Assembly: GCA_905160935.1 (NCBI GenBank) | Contig: CAJHZI010000564.1 | Span: 678,501 to 742,500, forward strand | Direction of reading: 5' to 3' | Source: Enchytraeus crypticus | Lineage: Eukaryota > Annelida > Clitellata > Enchytraeida > Enchytraeidae | Length of the DNA: 64,000 bases | In this document: positions 36,180 to 47,319 of the stretch, one piece after another | Numbering within the stretch: position 1 is the stretch's first letter | How the letters are laid out: each line of letters begins with the position of its first letter | Notes under the pieces: generated by a model | Told to the model about the DNA's origin: nothing | Databases searched by the model: none | The model's input: only the letters and a program-made list of their open reading frames with translations | Made by a program: the position numbers and the translations under genes

Positions 36180-37170
36180 ATCCATCCGGTTGTTCAAAAT
36201 TACATGACATTTGGACAATTTAAATATGCACTTGAATAGACAATTGCATGGCCATCATCGATAACTACTCCATTAATCATTTGAGTGCATTTGCTGTACA
36301 TGATAACATTTATAAGTACTTGAAATAAAATCCAAAGTTCCAAACCAATATGCAGAGTGGTGTGTCCAATCCATGGAAGAAAGAATTACTCAAGATCCAT
36401 ATTTATTCTATGTATTTTGTCCAATCAGAGATATTCAATATACGATGACATGCTGTGAACCAAACTTTGGGAAACCAGTACAAAGAAGGGTATGATCGAA
36501 ATGGAGATTTACGAATTAGCCTCAGTCTATGTACATTATGCAGTTAGCCAGAATAAGGAGAGATCAATAGAAAAGTTATTAAACACCCGGAGAATGAAGC
36601 ACCAAAGAAGTAAAGAGAAAAAGGATGAAGGAGTGCGATTCTAACAAGTTCGTGTCTATGTTGTTTTTATTTACCTACTTGGATATTTAAATTTATGTTG
36701 CTACAATAAAATAAATAAAAATAAAGAAATTGTTATAGTTTTAGGTTTTATTTTGCTACAGTTGGGTAGGGAGGGAGGCAGGGTAGGGAGAAAACATCCC
36801 TCAAGACGTCATTTATGTAAAATTGTTATTAAGGAAAAAATATAAGTACTTAAATGTAAAAGTACGCAAATTGTTTAAAGTCAGCGCACGCCAATTTATC
36901 TTCATTCACACAAGTTTAATATTTCTTAATAGTGCATAAACCAATTTTAAATCTTGGCTACGCCACTGCTTTGCTATGACTATGTTATTTTGTTCACCTA
37001 TTTTGGAGATATTATAACGTTATTCCAATTTAACTTGAAATTTGATATAATTAAACTATTCATGTACCCAGTAATAAGAGACTTCTCTATAGGCCCTACT
37101 TCTCCATGTTATCAATTGGATTTTTTTGCAATATTGTTTTAACGTTAAAATTTGCACATGGTTAATACTG
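36180..37170. other. Intergenic, nothing identified
   Basis: AT-rich DNA between the uncharacterised gene and CHMP4. No repeat family or gene recognised. Confidence 0.3.
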
Positions 37171-37174
37171 CTCC

Positions 37175-37400
37175 TCTCTTATAGTGAGAGAGATTAATCT
37201 ATTGGCAGGTCCATCGCATATAACTTCACATATCTCTATTCTCAGCGTTTCTCTCCATATCACATGAATTATTGATCAAATCATCCATAATCCCAACTCT
37301 TAGTCTTCCTCTAACCTCTCTACTTCCATTCTTCCTTCAGTGACCTCTTTTCGATCCATCCTTGGACAGGGGACATGACCCACCCTGTACTTCCACAAAA
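37175..37400 (-). mobile_element. Diverged LINE-R 3' end
   Basis: Minus-strand pattern AGAGATTAATCTATTGGCAGG, then complements of the C-terminal blocks, clearly more diverged than other copies. It lies 140 bp upstream of the CHMP4 start codon. Confidence 0.6.
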
Positions 37401-37539
37401 TTCTAATCAATTATCTACTTATATCAACCTTATTTAGCTACTTCTTCATTCATAATTTTCTAATTATGTATGTATTATTTTAGAAGAATTCACTAAATTT
37501 TTCAAAATAGATCGACTCTTTTACAAACATTCCTCACAC

Positions 37540-40500
37540 ATGAGTGTGTTTGGAAAGATATTTAATTTTGGTGGTGGAAAAGATGGTGGCAGTAAGGCAC
37601 CTAAGCCTCAGGAGGCTATACAGAGGTTGAGAGAAACCGAAGATATGTTGCAGAAGAAGTCAGATTTTCTGGAAAAGAAGATTGAGCAGGAAATTTCTTT
37701 CGCTCGCAAGAATGCTTCTAAAAATAAACGAGGTTGTTAAGCAATATTTTATAAATGAATGTTAGAATTAGAAGATTTTTCAAGTATATACTGTCAATCC
37801 TACATGGCTATATTAGGCTGTGAAAACTCTTGTTTTTTAATAATTGTTCATAATTATAGGTTACTTGTGTTTTAATAAGCTCATTTCTTCCTCTCTGTCT
37901 CTCCTTCTCTCTATCTCCCTCTAATGTCCTGCCAAATGACATGGTCTAGGTATGCATTCATACTCAAAGTCTAATATGCACTGATCGTTGTTTTATGTTA
38001 CATTTAATAATGAAAAGTTTTACATAGTTGAGATTGAGCTATCTAACTTTAATCCCGCAAGCATTGATTATTGCGTTTTTCCGGTGTATTAAAATTTCTA
38101 AAACTTTATGTATTAGATTTTTATAAATTAGTGTATATAATATAATTCTGTAAAGTTGCATTGTTTCTTTGTTTTTTTGCTGCTGCACTGCCTGACTAAG
38201 CTATAGATATTTTAACTCTTACTAATTTTAGCTGTTGTATGACAATGGATACAATTCTGCGATGTTCCTGGCATATCTGTTGACATTATATACTGTGGAC
38301 CTGCCAGAAGGCAGTGCATTAAGCGAGAAAGAGATCTGTTGATTTTGCAGTTTATTTGGTATTCACTTATAGCTGCGCTTCAAGCTCTGAAACGCAAGCG
38401 ACGTTACGACAAACAGCTGCAACAGATCGATGGAACCCTGTCAACGATAGAATTCCAACGTGACGCTCTTGAGAATGCTACGACTAATACTGAAGTTCTG
38501 AGTGTAATGGGAGAGGCTGCTAAGGCACTCAAGGCTGCTCATAAAGACATGTAGGCTGATTTAAGTTTTCCTCTATTGAGTCTATTCTTCAGTTCAGTTC
38601 AATCAAAGTCTAGGTTAATAATATTAGCACTGAATCAGTATATCTGGTAGTATATGTAGTATATCAGATTTGGTAAGTTATAATATTTGTGATGACTAAC
38701 TTTTTTATATCTTCCTCATAGTGTGGACTGAAGAAAAACTGTATGTAGGATTATGTGCCTTGGACTTGCTACTGGCTGAACACTCTCTTAATGCACTGCC
38801 TACTGGCTGGTCCATGGTATATAATGCTCCCTCTCATGTTCACATATGCGTGGATCTTGAAATCACATAACATACCTAATCTCGGCCTGCCTCTGCCTCT
38901 TTTCCTTTCATTCTACCTTCTACGCCCTCATTTAAAAGACTTTCTCCCTTTAGGATATATCCTAAAAGGGGAAAGTATGTCTATGTCCTATCCAACTCTT
39001 CTCCCTGTTTCTTAATACATTTATCAACTGTCTATCTGTACCAACTCTCTTCAGAACTTCCTCATTTGTAACTTTTTGAGTCCAGCTAATCCTCTCCTTT
39101 CTTCTCCAAATCCTCATTTCCTTGCTTCCTTAAGGTCCATATTTCACGTCCATACAATAGCGTGGTCTAAACCAAGGTTTTTATTATATTTATCTTTGTG
39201 TCTTTCTTTAGACGTTTTGTTTAAAGTTCTTACCTATTACCAATTACCGAAGGCTACTTTTGCTTGTGCAATCCTACTTATCAGTTAAATTTGAAATGTT
39301 AATAATTCTATAGAAACGTTATAAAATTCTTGTTATAATTCCTGCTATTGTGGAAAAAAAGACGACAAAATTTTTTTGATTTGCTGTAGGAACGTTGACG
39401 ACGTGCACGCAATGATGGACGACATAGCTGAGCAGCAGGAACTTGCCAGTGAGATATCAGACGCCATCTCAGGTCCGGTAGGATTCGGTCAGGATGTCGA
39501 TGAAGTTAGTAGTCTTTAGATGTCATTTAGCCACAGTGAACAAATGAAATTCAGTTGAAAATATTTTTAATGGAATGCTTGATAATAATTAATCTGTTGT
39601 GATTTGTGTAACAGGAACTGAACAAGTACTAATTTCTACTGAAAATCTATTGAAGTTGAATGTTAGGTGTTAGTTAGGTGTTATACTAAATATGTTAAGC
39701 AAGGCTACATAAAAGTATAAACTAATATAAATTAAATGGAGCATTACTAGCCATAATAATAAAATAAAAAGTTCCATTGTAGAGCGCATTCACATAAATA
39801 ATCGTACCATTACTAACAAGCATGAAATCGCAAATGAGTTTAATAGCTGCTTTGTCAATATTGGTAATAATTTAGCCTCTGCAATTCCTAAAAGCGATAC
39901 TGACTTTAAAATATTTATCCGTGAAAATATCCCCCATTCTATTTTCCTTCCCCTACCTCAGCTAATGAAATCTGCACTGTGATTCAAGGTCTTAATTATA
40001 GCTCATCTACTGGTCATGATTCAATATCCACCAAATTTCTCAAATTGTCTGCCTATTATATCTTCAATCCTATCTCTTTCATCATAAACAAGTCTCTGGA
40101 ACAAGGTTACTTTCCTACTACTTTTAAAATTGCGAAAGTGATTCCTATTCATAAAAAAGGCAATGCGGATGATGTTGTTAATTATCGACCTATATCCTTA
40201 CTTAATAATATGAGTAAAATTTTTGAAAATATAATTTCTAAACGTATCATTGATTTTTTAAATACCTTTGATATTCTATATGAATATCAATTTTGGATTT
40301 AGGAAGGGGCACTCGACAATTGATGCGCTATTTAGTGGAATTAATATGCTCAAAACAGAAAATGCTAAAAATAATCGTGTTCTCGGAATCTTTTTGGACC
40401 TCAGTAAGGCCTTCGATACAGTTGACCACAATATTTTACTCTATAAGCTAAATAACTGCGGAATTAGAGGTAGAGCATTTTACCTATTTAAATCATATCT

Positions 40501-43500
40501 ATCAGATAGACATCAATACACTGTTATTGGCGATACTACCTCTAGTATTAAACATATCTCAATTGGCGTACCTCAAGGCTCAATTCTAGGTCCTCTTTTA
40601 TTTCTAATTTATGTAAATGATATTCAATATGGTTGTTCTAATGCGTCTTTGACCTTGTTTGCTGATGATTCCAATTTATTTGTATCTGGTAAAAATCTAA
40701 CTGATCTGTTTCAATCTGCCAATCTGGCCTGCTCCCAAATAAGCCTTTGGTTTAAGTGCAATCGCCTAACGGTAAATTGTTCTAAATCGGCATTTATGTT
40801 ATTTCTTCCTAAGAAAGATGATATTATTAAATCTAATGATCTTTCCATTAAACTAGATATGTGCTTATTTAATAGGATTCATGTCGTGAAATTTCTTGGC
40901 ATTCTACTTGACGACACTCTTTCGTTTAGAGAGCACATCAATTTCTTAGTCTCAAAAATTAATAGTCTCAATGGCATGCTTTTCAGACGAAGAGACTATA
41001 TCCCTGATATCTGTCGCAGAGATCTCTATTTTGCCCTTTTTCATTCAAGAATTCAGTATGGTATTGAAATTTATGGCAAATCATCTCTTAGGCTCCTACG
41101 TCCACTTCATGTCTCTTGCAATAGAGTTTTAAGAACATTGCAAGGTCAAAATAAATATTATAATGTGAATAAACTATATTTAAACTATAGAACTTTACCA
41201 AATCAACTACTCTATAAACTATCTATTTGTAAACTAGTTTGTAAGTGTCTGAATTATGATGGTTTAATGTCAACGGTTGTCAGAGATATATTCAATACTC
41301 TACAGTTATCCCACCCCTATAATACCAGGCTGTCAAATAAAAACTATATATCTTCTAATGCCAACTCTGCCTATTTTAAATCTTATATTTATGACTGTGT
41401 CTTCGAATGGAACAAAATTCCTATTGATATTCGTAACTCTCGCTCACTAAAATTGTTCATAACTAACTTCAAAAATTATCTTAGTTTATTGCTTGAGTAG
41501 AGTTTGTTAGACGTAATTTTGTTTTTCCATATCTTTGTTGGTACGTCTTATAATTTCATGCCTAAACGTTTAACTTTTGGCTATACGAAAATTTCTACTT
41601 AGTACTAGGTGCATATGAGATTATTTGAATATGTATTTCTGTTTATGTTTATGTACATATATTTATTTGCATGTATGTGCATTTTTATGCATTTATGTGC
41701 ACACTGCTTCTATTCTTTGAGTTGATTTGCTTTGTTCTTTTTTAGTTTAATATTCATTTTTGAATTGATTTGCTTTTTCATTTTTAATTTGCATATTCAT
41801 GTTTTAGTTTGTACTTTTGTGCATGCATGATGGGTGATCAACTAGATAAGTTTTTTTAGACCTCTTTGACGGCCTAGTGTGTGTGCATATTTGAGTGTAT
41901 TTTTGAAATAAAACGTAGTTCTCTCTCTCTCTCTCTCTCTCTCATTGTGTGCGATGGAAAGTTTTTCATTGTTATGGAATCAATTTATTTGCCATTATTT
42001 ATTTGAATTATTGATATTTATTTGATCATTAGAAGATATGTAATAGTCATACTGCGTAGAATTTATGGAACTGTCATTTGGCAGCTCCATAAGTTGGAAA
42101 GAGTAGATCAGAGTAAATGATAACATCATTTCATCTCTCGAGTAAGTTATCTTTATATATCAGACCACATATAAAGCATGTACTACAAAGGTATATCGTC
42201 ATATATTGTAGAGCTGCTTTTGATTTAAATTCAAGCGGGTTACCCATTCGACTGATGAACTACTAGTAAAAGTAGTGCATAATAATTGTAGTTTTTTCAG
42301 ACATTTTCTTCAATTGACAAGATTGATCGTAATTGTTTATTTTACTGACTAGGACGAAATACTCGCTGAATTGGAGAAGTTAGAACAAGAGTCGTTAGAT
42401 GAACAGCTGATGGGAATAGAGACGCCCGAGATTATTCCAATTCTTCCCTCTGTCCCAGATACTGAACCGCAAACCAACAGTAAAGGTTGTTGTAAATCTA
42501 AATTACCGTCGGAGTTCTGACATTGCACTTGTTTTTGAGATCATTGAAGCTTCTTGTGCAAGCTAAGATATCTATGTTAACTATTATCCAATCTCTAAAA
42601 TTTTTGCATATTTTCTCACGTTGTACTTTGTTATTGTCAAGAAATGTTTGGTAATTTCTGAATTCAGTTGGATAGTACTGTAGTATAGGGCTAGTCTCAA
42701 TGCACGGTATATCCTGTGTTCGCTGTCTTTTAGTCTTACCTTTCTTTCAAGTCTTATTCTGTTCTATTGTGAGCTGTGATGTTTAATAGCTAAGCTGTTT
42801 GCTATAAATTGTTATCTGTCTCAACTGAGCATTAAGCATGTAACTTGTGAAGGTTGTGGTGTTCAATTGAGGTATGATGTTGCCTATTTTGTCTATAGAG
42901 TGAGATATACTAGTAAATTGCACTAAACCTAGCTTGATAATTATGCATCTACAGGTCTTATTCGCCAGAGCATTAGACATGCTATGCAACTTTCTGTGTA
43001 TTACACTGTGTAACAATTTTTGTTCCCCTTGATTTAAACATTGTTTCTGATTGGAATTTCGATGCTGATTCCAAATATGTAATTGGTTTTGTTGTATCAT
43101 CGCCGGTTACAAAGATATTTGAGATTTACTATTATTGCAATTTTTCTATTGCTATATGTTCAATTTGTGTACATTTCGTTTCGAATTCCATATGATAAAT
43201 TTTAATGGTAACTATTTCAATTCTAATTTGAGCAGTAATGGCTAGTAGACAGTGCAAGAACCATCCTGATAGTTTCTGTTATGTCTGTGGATATTGCATT
43301 AGTTGTAAACAAGTTTCATAACGTATAGAATAGAGTCGAAAGTACTACATGCCATATCGTATCTGTTTTGGAATGCCAATTGGAGATCAGGACAAATTGC
43401 GGGCGCCACATGTGATCTGAGCAAGCTATCGCGCCTCACAGGAAGCATGGCTAAGGGGGAGTCGCAAGGCAATGCCCTTTACAATACCACAAATATGGAG

Positions 43501-45342
43501 AGAACCGCAAAATCACCACGATGATTTCTACTTTTGTTCGACCGATGTCAAGCTGTACCGTAAAGCTGAAGGAAGATCAGCCCTTAACTACCCGTCCATG
43601 CCTTCTTCAATAGCTCCTGTTGCTCACAGTGAAGAATATCCTGTGCCCTTCCCTCCCAACATGGATGATGATGATGAGAGTGACAAAGAGTCCCCAGAGT
43701 CAGCATCAGATGATATAGAAGATCCAAACGATGCAAGAGATGATCCTAGTCCGCACTTTGTTAACCAAAATGAACTGAATGACCTGATTATAGACTTAGA
43801 ACTGCCAGAGTCAGACGCAGAGCCTCTCACTTCAAGGCTTATGGAATGGAACTTGCTGAGAGAAGATTGTAAAGTTATCACGCAGCATAGCCGTCATAGA
43901 AAGTTCTCAATATATTTTGCAGTTAATGGAAGTCTGCTACTGTACAAATGTGGACAAACTATTTCATGCTATTGAGATCAAACATGTGAGTGCAGATTGT
44001 TCATCGACAGCTCAAGCTTAAAGGCAGTGCTTCTACATAACATCTATATCTATCCCTCAGTACCTGTAGCACATTCAACCCAAATGAAGGAAGATTATGA
44101 TAATGTCCGTCATCTCCTTGAAGAAATTAAATATAATCAGTACAGTTGGGATGTAAGCGGGGATTTAAAATGATTGGGTTCTTGTTAGGCTTGTAGGGGG
44201 TCTTACAAAGTATTTATGCTTTTTATGTCTCTGGGACAATAATTCTGCAGCAGAACAATATCATCGTGTTGAATGGCATGTTCGCGAAACTCTGAAGCCT
44301 GGTACTCAAAATGTATTACGAGAGGCCTTGGTTGACAGAAGTAAAGTGTTGCTTCCTCCTCTTCATATAAAACTGAGATTTGTTAAGCAGTTTGTGACAG
44401 CCTTGGATCGCGGAGGCTAGCCTTCCCAACACATTCAAATGATGTTCCCCAAACTCAAGCACGCAAAAATAACAGTAGGAACGTTTGTTTGTCCACAGAT
44501 TAGGAAAATGTTAGTCTCTGAAACATTGGAGAAATGTGGACTACAGAGACAAGCATGGAGATCATTTTGGGCAATAGTAACCGGATTCTTGGGAAACCAC
44601 AGAGCTTCTAACTACAAAGAACTTGTGACAAACATGATAACTGCCTATCATAGGATGGGTTGCCGAATGTCCCTAAAAATGCACTACCTGCATTCACATA
44701 TAGATTTCTTTCGCGATAGTTTGGGCAGCATGAGTGAAGAGCATAGAGAACGCTTCCACCAGGATATTATGAGATTGGAGATGAGGTACCACGGCTATTT
44801 GGAAAGATGATGGGCGCCTATAGCCTATCTGGTCGAATGTCAGACTAGATAGTTCTGGACACAAGCGAACATGTCGTTCTTTTCAACCTTTCTAAATGCC
44901 CATTGAATGCTCTTACTGCTTCACGATATCAACTATACACGATATAATTGTAGTGTTATGAAAAGAGACTCGTTTTGACTACTTATGTGAAGATAGCTTA
45001 AGTTTTGTGAATAAAATGAAATGAGTAAAAGAAATTTACTGCTACGCTTGCTATTACGAAATCTCATAATCATAAAATAATATATATCTCCCAAGAGGGC
45101 GATGCCAGATAAAAACCAAATACATATTTGAAATCAGCATAAAAAAATTCTATTAGAAACAATAAAAATATTCAGGGGAACACAACTTTTCAAAAATTTT
45201 GTTACCCAGTGTTATCAATGCTTTTCAGTGTTGCATTTAAGAATATGCTGTTCAGCAATTTGTTAATTGTTGATTGATTTTTACAGTTTCGTCAAAATCT
45301 GCTGATGATGAACTCAAAGAACTGGAAGCCTGGGCTGCTTAA
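37540..45342 (+). CDS. CHMP4: Charged multivesicular body protein 4 (ESCRT-III Snf7 subunit)
   Basis: Five exons: 37,540-37,732; 38,373-38,550; 39,390-39,504; 42,353-42,485; 45,287-45,342. All GT-AG, 675 nt closing in frame to 224 aa, the usual family length. The start MSVFGKIFNFGG is the membrane-inserting N-terminus; then come the basic core helices (QEAIQRLRETEDML, KNASKNKRAALQALKRKRRY), IDGTLSTIEFQRDALENA, the acidic DDIAEQQELASEIS region and GFGQDVDEDEILAELEKLE. The last exon encodes ELKELEAWAA, the C-terminal helix that in this family binds the Bro1 domain of ALIX. CHMP4 polymerises into filaments that constrict membranes in endosomal sorting, abscission and repair. Intron 3 carries a LINE, intron 4 a pseudogene. 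AATAAA follows at 45,379. Confidence 0.97.
38282..38338 (+). mobile_element. LINE-R terminal fragment in CHMP4 intron 1
   Basis: Only the end signature, GGACCTGCCAGAAGGCAGTG CATTAAG with a short GA-rich tail, about 35 bp before the exon 2 acceptor. Confidence 0.65.
38790..39200 (-). mobile_element. LINE-R 3' region in CHMP4 intron 2
   Basis: Minus strand: TTAATGCACTGCCTACTGGC, then the complement of the C-terminal coding part up to the WRRIE-like block near 39,100. A local duplication (CCTTTAGGATATATCC / CCTAAAAGGGGAAAG) interrupts it at about 38,945-38,975. Confidence 0.78.
39776..41945 (+). mobile_element. Non-LTR LINE, 5'-truncated but well preserved, in CHMP4 intron 3
   Basis: Reverse transcriptase readable almost throughout: ANEFNSCFVNIG at the start, SSSTGHDSIS, VIPIHKKG, YRPISLLNNMSKIFE, GFRKGHSTIDALF, FLDLSKAFDTVDH (motif A), GVPQGSILGPLLF and catalytic LFADDSNLF, followed by an intact 400-codon frame to the stop at 41,500. 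Two small frameshifts (about 39,960 and 40,298) separate the pieces; no internal stops in the long frame. The family resembles the CR1/Rex-1/Daphne assemblage, distinct from LINE-R and the 6.9-kb element. A 3' UTR of about 430 nt ends GAAATAAAACGTAGTT and a (CT)n tail. Same strand as CHMP4. The youngest-looking LINE here. Confidence 0.88.
41922..41944. repeat. (CT)n tract at LINE 3' end
   Basis: About 11 CT units directly after the LINE 3' UTR. Confidence 0.85.
43238..44810 (+). pseudogene. Decayed member of an unnamed repetitive gene family (CHMP4 intron 4)
   Basis: Starts at ATG 43,238 with a zinc-binding-like Cys pattern (SRQCKNHPDSFCYVCGYCIS), then GMPIGDQDK and APHV, MPFTIPQIWREPQNHH, an acidic Asp/Ser stretch, LREDCKV, KYLCFLCLWDN, EWHVRETLKPGTQNVLRE, PPLHIKLRFVKQFV and finally MSEEHRERFHQDIMRLEMRY before a stop at 44,810. 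These blocks recall a family I know only as multi-copy uncharacterised proteins in several invertebrate genomes, possibly of transposon origin; that recall is from memory. At least six frame breaks or stops, so it is dead. It could be a processed or transposed copy. I know of no assigned function. Confidence 0.72.
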
Positions 45343-45378
45343 GATTTAACGTTATAACAATCAAGAATAAGAATCGAG

Positions 45379-45384
45379 AATAAA
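45379..45384 (+). terminator. CHMP4 polyadenylation signal
   Basis: AATAAA, 37 nt after the CHMP4 stop codon, implying a very short 3' UTR. Confidence 0.65.
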
Positions 45385-45825
45385 GAATCTCGACAGTTGT
45401 ATTGTTTATGATCTCCTCAGTGTTTCTAGTCAGATAAGCTATGTTGTTGTTTTAATGTAATTGTATTTATTTTGTTAATATTCTACATTATCTGTTATTT
45501 TTATCATGTTCTGCTTCAGAGCTCTCTCAATCACTTATATGCTATCGAGTAGGAAACTGACGCTAAAACGTGGCTATAGATCACAGTTGTATAATATAGT
45601 TAGAGCCAGATAATATTCAAATTATTTTATTTAAATATTTCATCATACGAGGCATGTATGTTAACTACCGTATGTTAAAATGCCCATGTGTTCCTTATAA
45701 TATTGTTTTACAATGAATGTACTCTATATTATAGTCTTTTTTCGATTTTATTGTAATGTTTTTTCCTCATTAATGACTGAAGCTCTTCAAAACTTATACC
45801 TTATTGATGAATTATTTATTGATCT

Positions 45826-46124
45826 CTCATCATCATCATCATCTTCCCTTAAATCCCAGTTTAACTAGGGTCGAAATACGAATAGACCATCTCCAATCCT
45901 TTCTGACCCACACCATCAGTCAATCCTCTATTTTTCATGTCCTTTTTAATTACCGCATCCCACGTTAATTGTGGTCTACCTATCTCTAGCTTAACATCCA
46001 GCTCTTCCCTCCAAATTCTCTTTACTACATCCCTATCTGACTTTCTCACAATATGCCCATACCGTCTCAATCTCGACTGAGCCAATCTATCCCCGATCCC
46101 GTCAACACTCAAATTCATCCTCAC
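45826..46124 (-). mobile_element. LINE C-terminal fragment with (GAT)n tail, shares its end with SINE-3
   Basis: A single minus-strand frame of 87 codons reads as the C-terminal part of a non-LTR polymerase: RLRRYGHIVRKSDRDVVKRI, then IGRPQLTWDAVIKKDMKNRG. It ends with (GAT)n. Its last 60 bp (CCCTAGTTAAACTGGGATTT plus AAGGGAAGATGATGATG) match the SINE-3 ends. Confidence 0.8.
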
Positions 46125-46129
46125 TCATA

Positions 46130-47085
46130 TTTATTGATATCTCATATTATCATAAAATTCACCTGCTGCTGTACATTCCGATATTTACATAGCAAACTCG
46201 GGCATATATTTATAGAAATCAGTAACGATGTTTTAGTTACGTTAATAAACTATTTCTATTTTTCAAATGAACATAATACTCGGCTGTGTATATGCAAGAG
46301 TCAACTGCTGTTTTTTTTAGGCCAATGCAGGTCATGGGTACTTTGAATCCATAAACTATTGCTTGGAATTTCAAGATGTTGATCTTTTGATGAGAAAATG
46401 TATGTACCGTCATTGCTATCTTATAATTAGTAATAAAAAGCGAAGTAAGGCTTGCGTTATCTGTATGAAATTAAATACAGTACTGAATATCAGACGAATA
46501 CCGGAGTTGTTGTCGAATTGTTAGGGCTTTTCTATGAGGGAGATTGATTTGACCAGAGCAGCTGCTCAAGACTTGTTGAAGGTGTAACAAAACAATAACC
46601 TATCCGAACTGTTGATAGAGTAATATGCACTTGAAATGTTAATTGTTTGTCTAGGCAACAAGCTAAACCGTTATCTGCTTCAACTGCAAATCATGATCAT
46701 TAGGTGTAGGTTTAAAATCCATTGCAGTCATTGAAATGCTTTCAGGACTGGCAACTGACGTTAAACTAGGCTTGACTTTTTAGCCAACTGACGTGATATC
46801 TACTACAGTTGATATACTGCAAACATTTATGTATTTATATATATTATTTACAAATATTTTATATTATATTTATATTATATCTAATTATAGAATATATTAT
46901 GTATCTAATTTTAGAATGTAACAAAAACACACGATTACATTTTTAAATTTAAAAATTAAATTTGTAAAGAAATTTTATACGCATTAAAGTAGCCCTCTAA
47001 CAAAACTATCTCAAGTTAACAAAGTCAACCCATGTTTGCCATGTCAAAGTTCAATGAGGTGGCAGATTGTTTCATGTGCATGTTT
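46130..47085. other. AT-rich intergenic stretch between convergent CHMP4 and NLE1
   Basis: No gene or repeat family recognised. NLE1's 3' UTR should enter from the right. Confidence 0.3.
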
Positions 47086-47090
47086 TTAAT

Positions 47091-47199
47091 AAAACTGAAA
47101 AATATTCATCATACAAGCTATATAATGAAGTATTTAATGAGCATAAAAACTGAAAAATATTCATCATACAAGCTATATAATGAAGTATTTAATGAGCAT
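47091..47199. repeat. Exact 55-bp tandem duplication
   Basis: Two back-to-back 55-bp units starting AAAACTGAAAAATATTCATC, with no difference that I can see, so recent. It lies about 120 bp past the NLE1 stop, probably in its 3' UTR. Confidence 0.92.
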
Positions 47200-47319
47200 A
47201 TGAGTGGTACCTCTCAGCCTAGCTAAACATCTATAGTATGCACATTACATTTTCTTAAGTATTCCTATACTCAGTATGGATGATTAAATTGCAGTTGTAT
47301 TCGCACTATTCACATTGAA

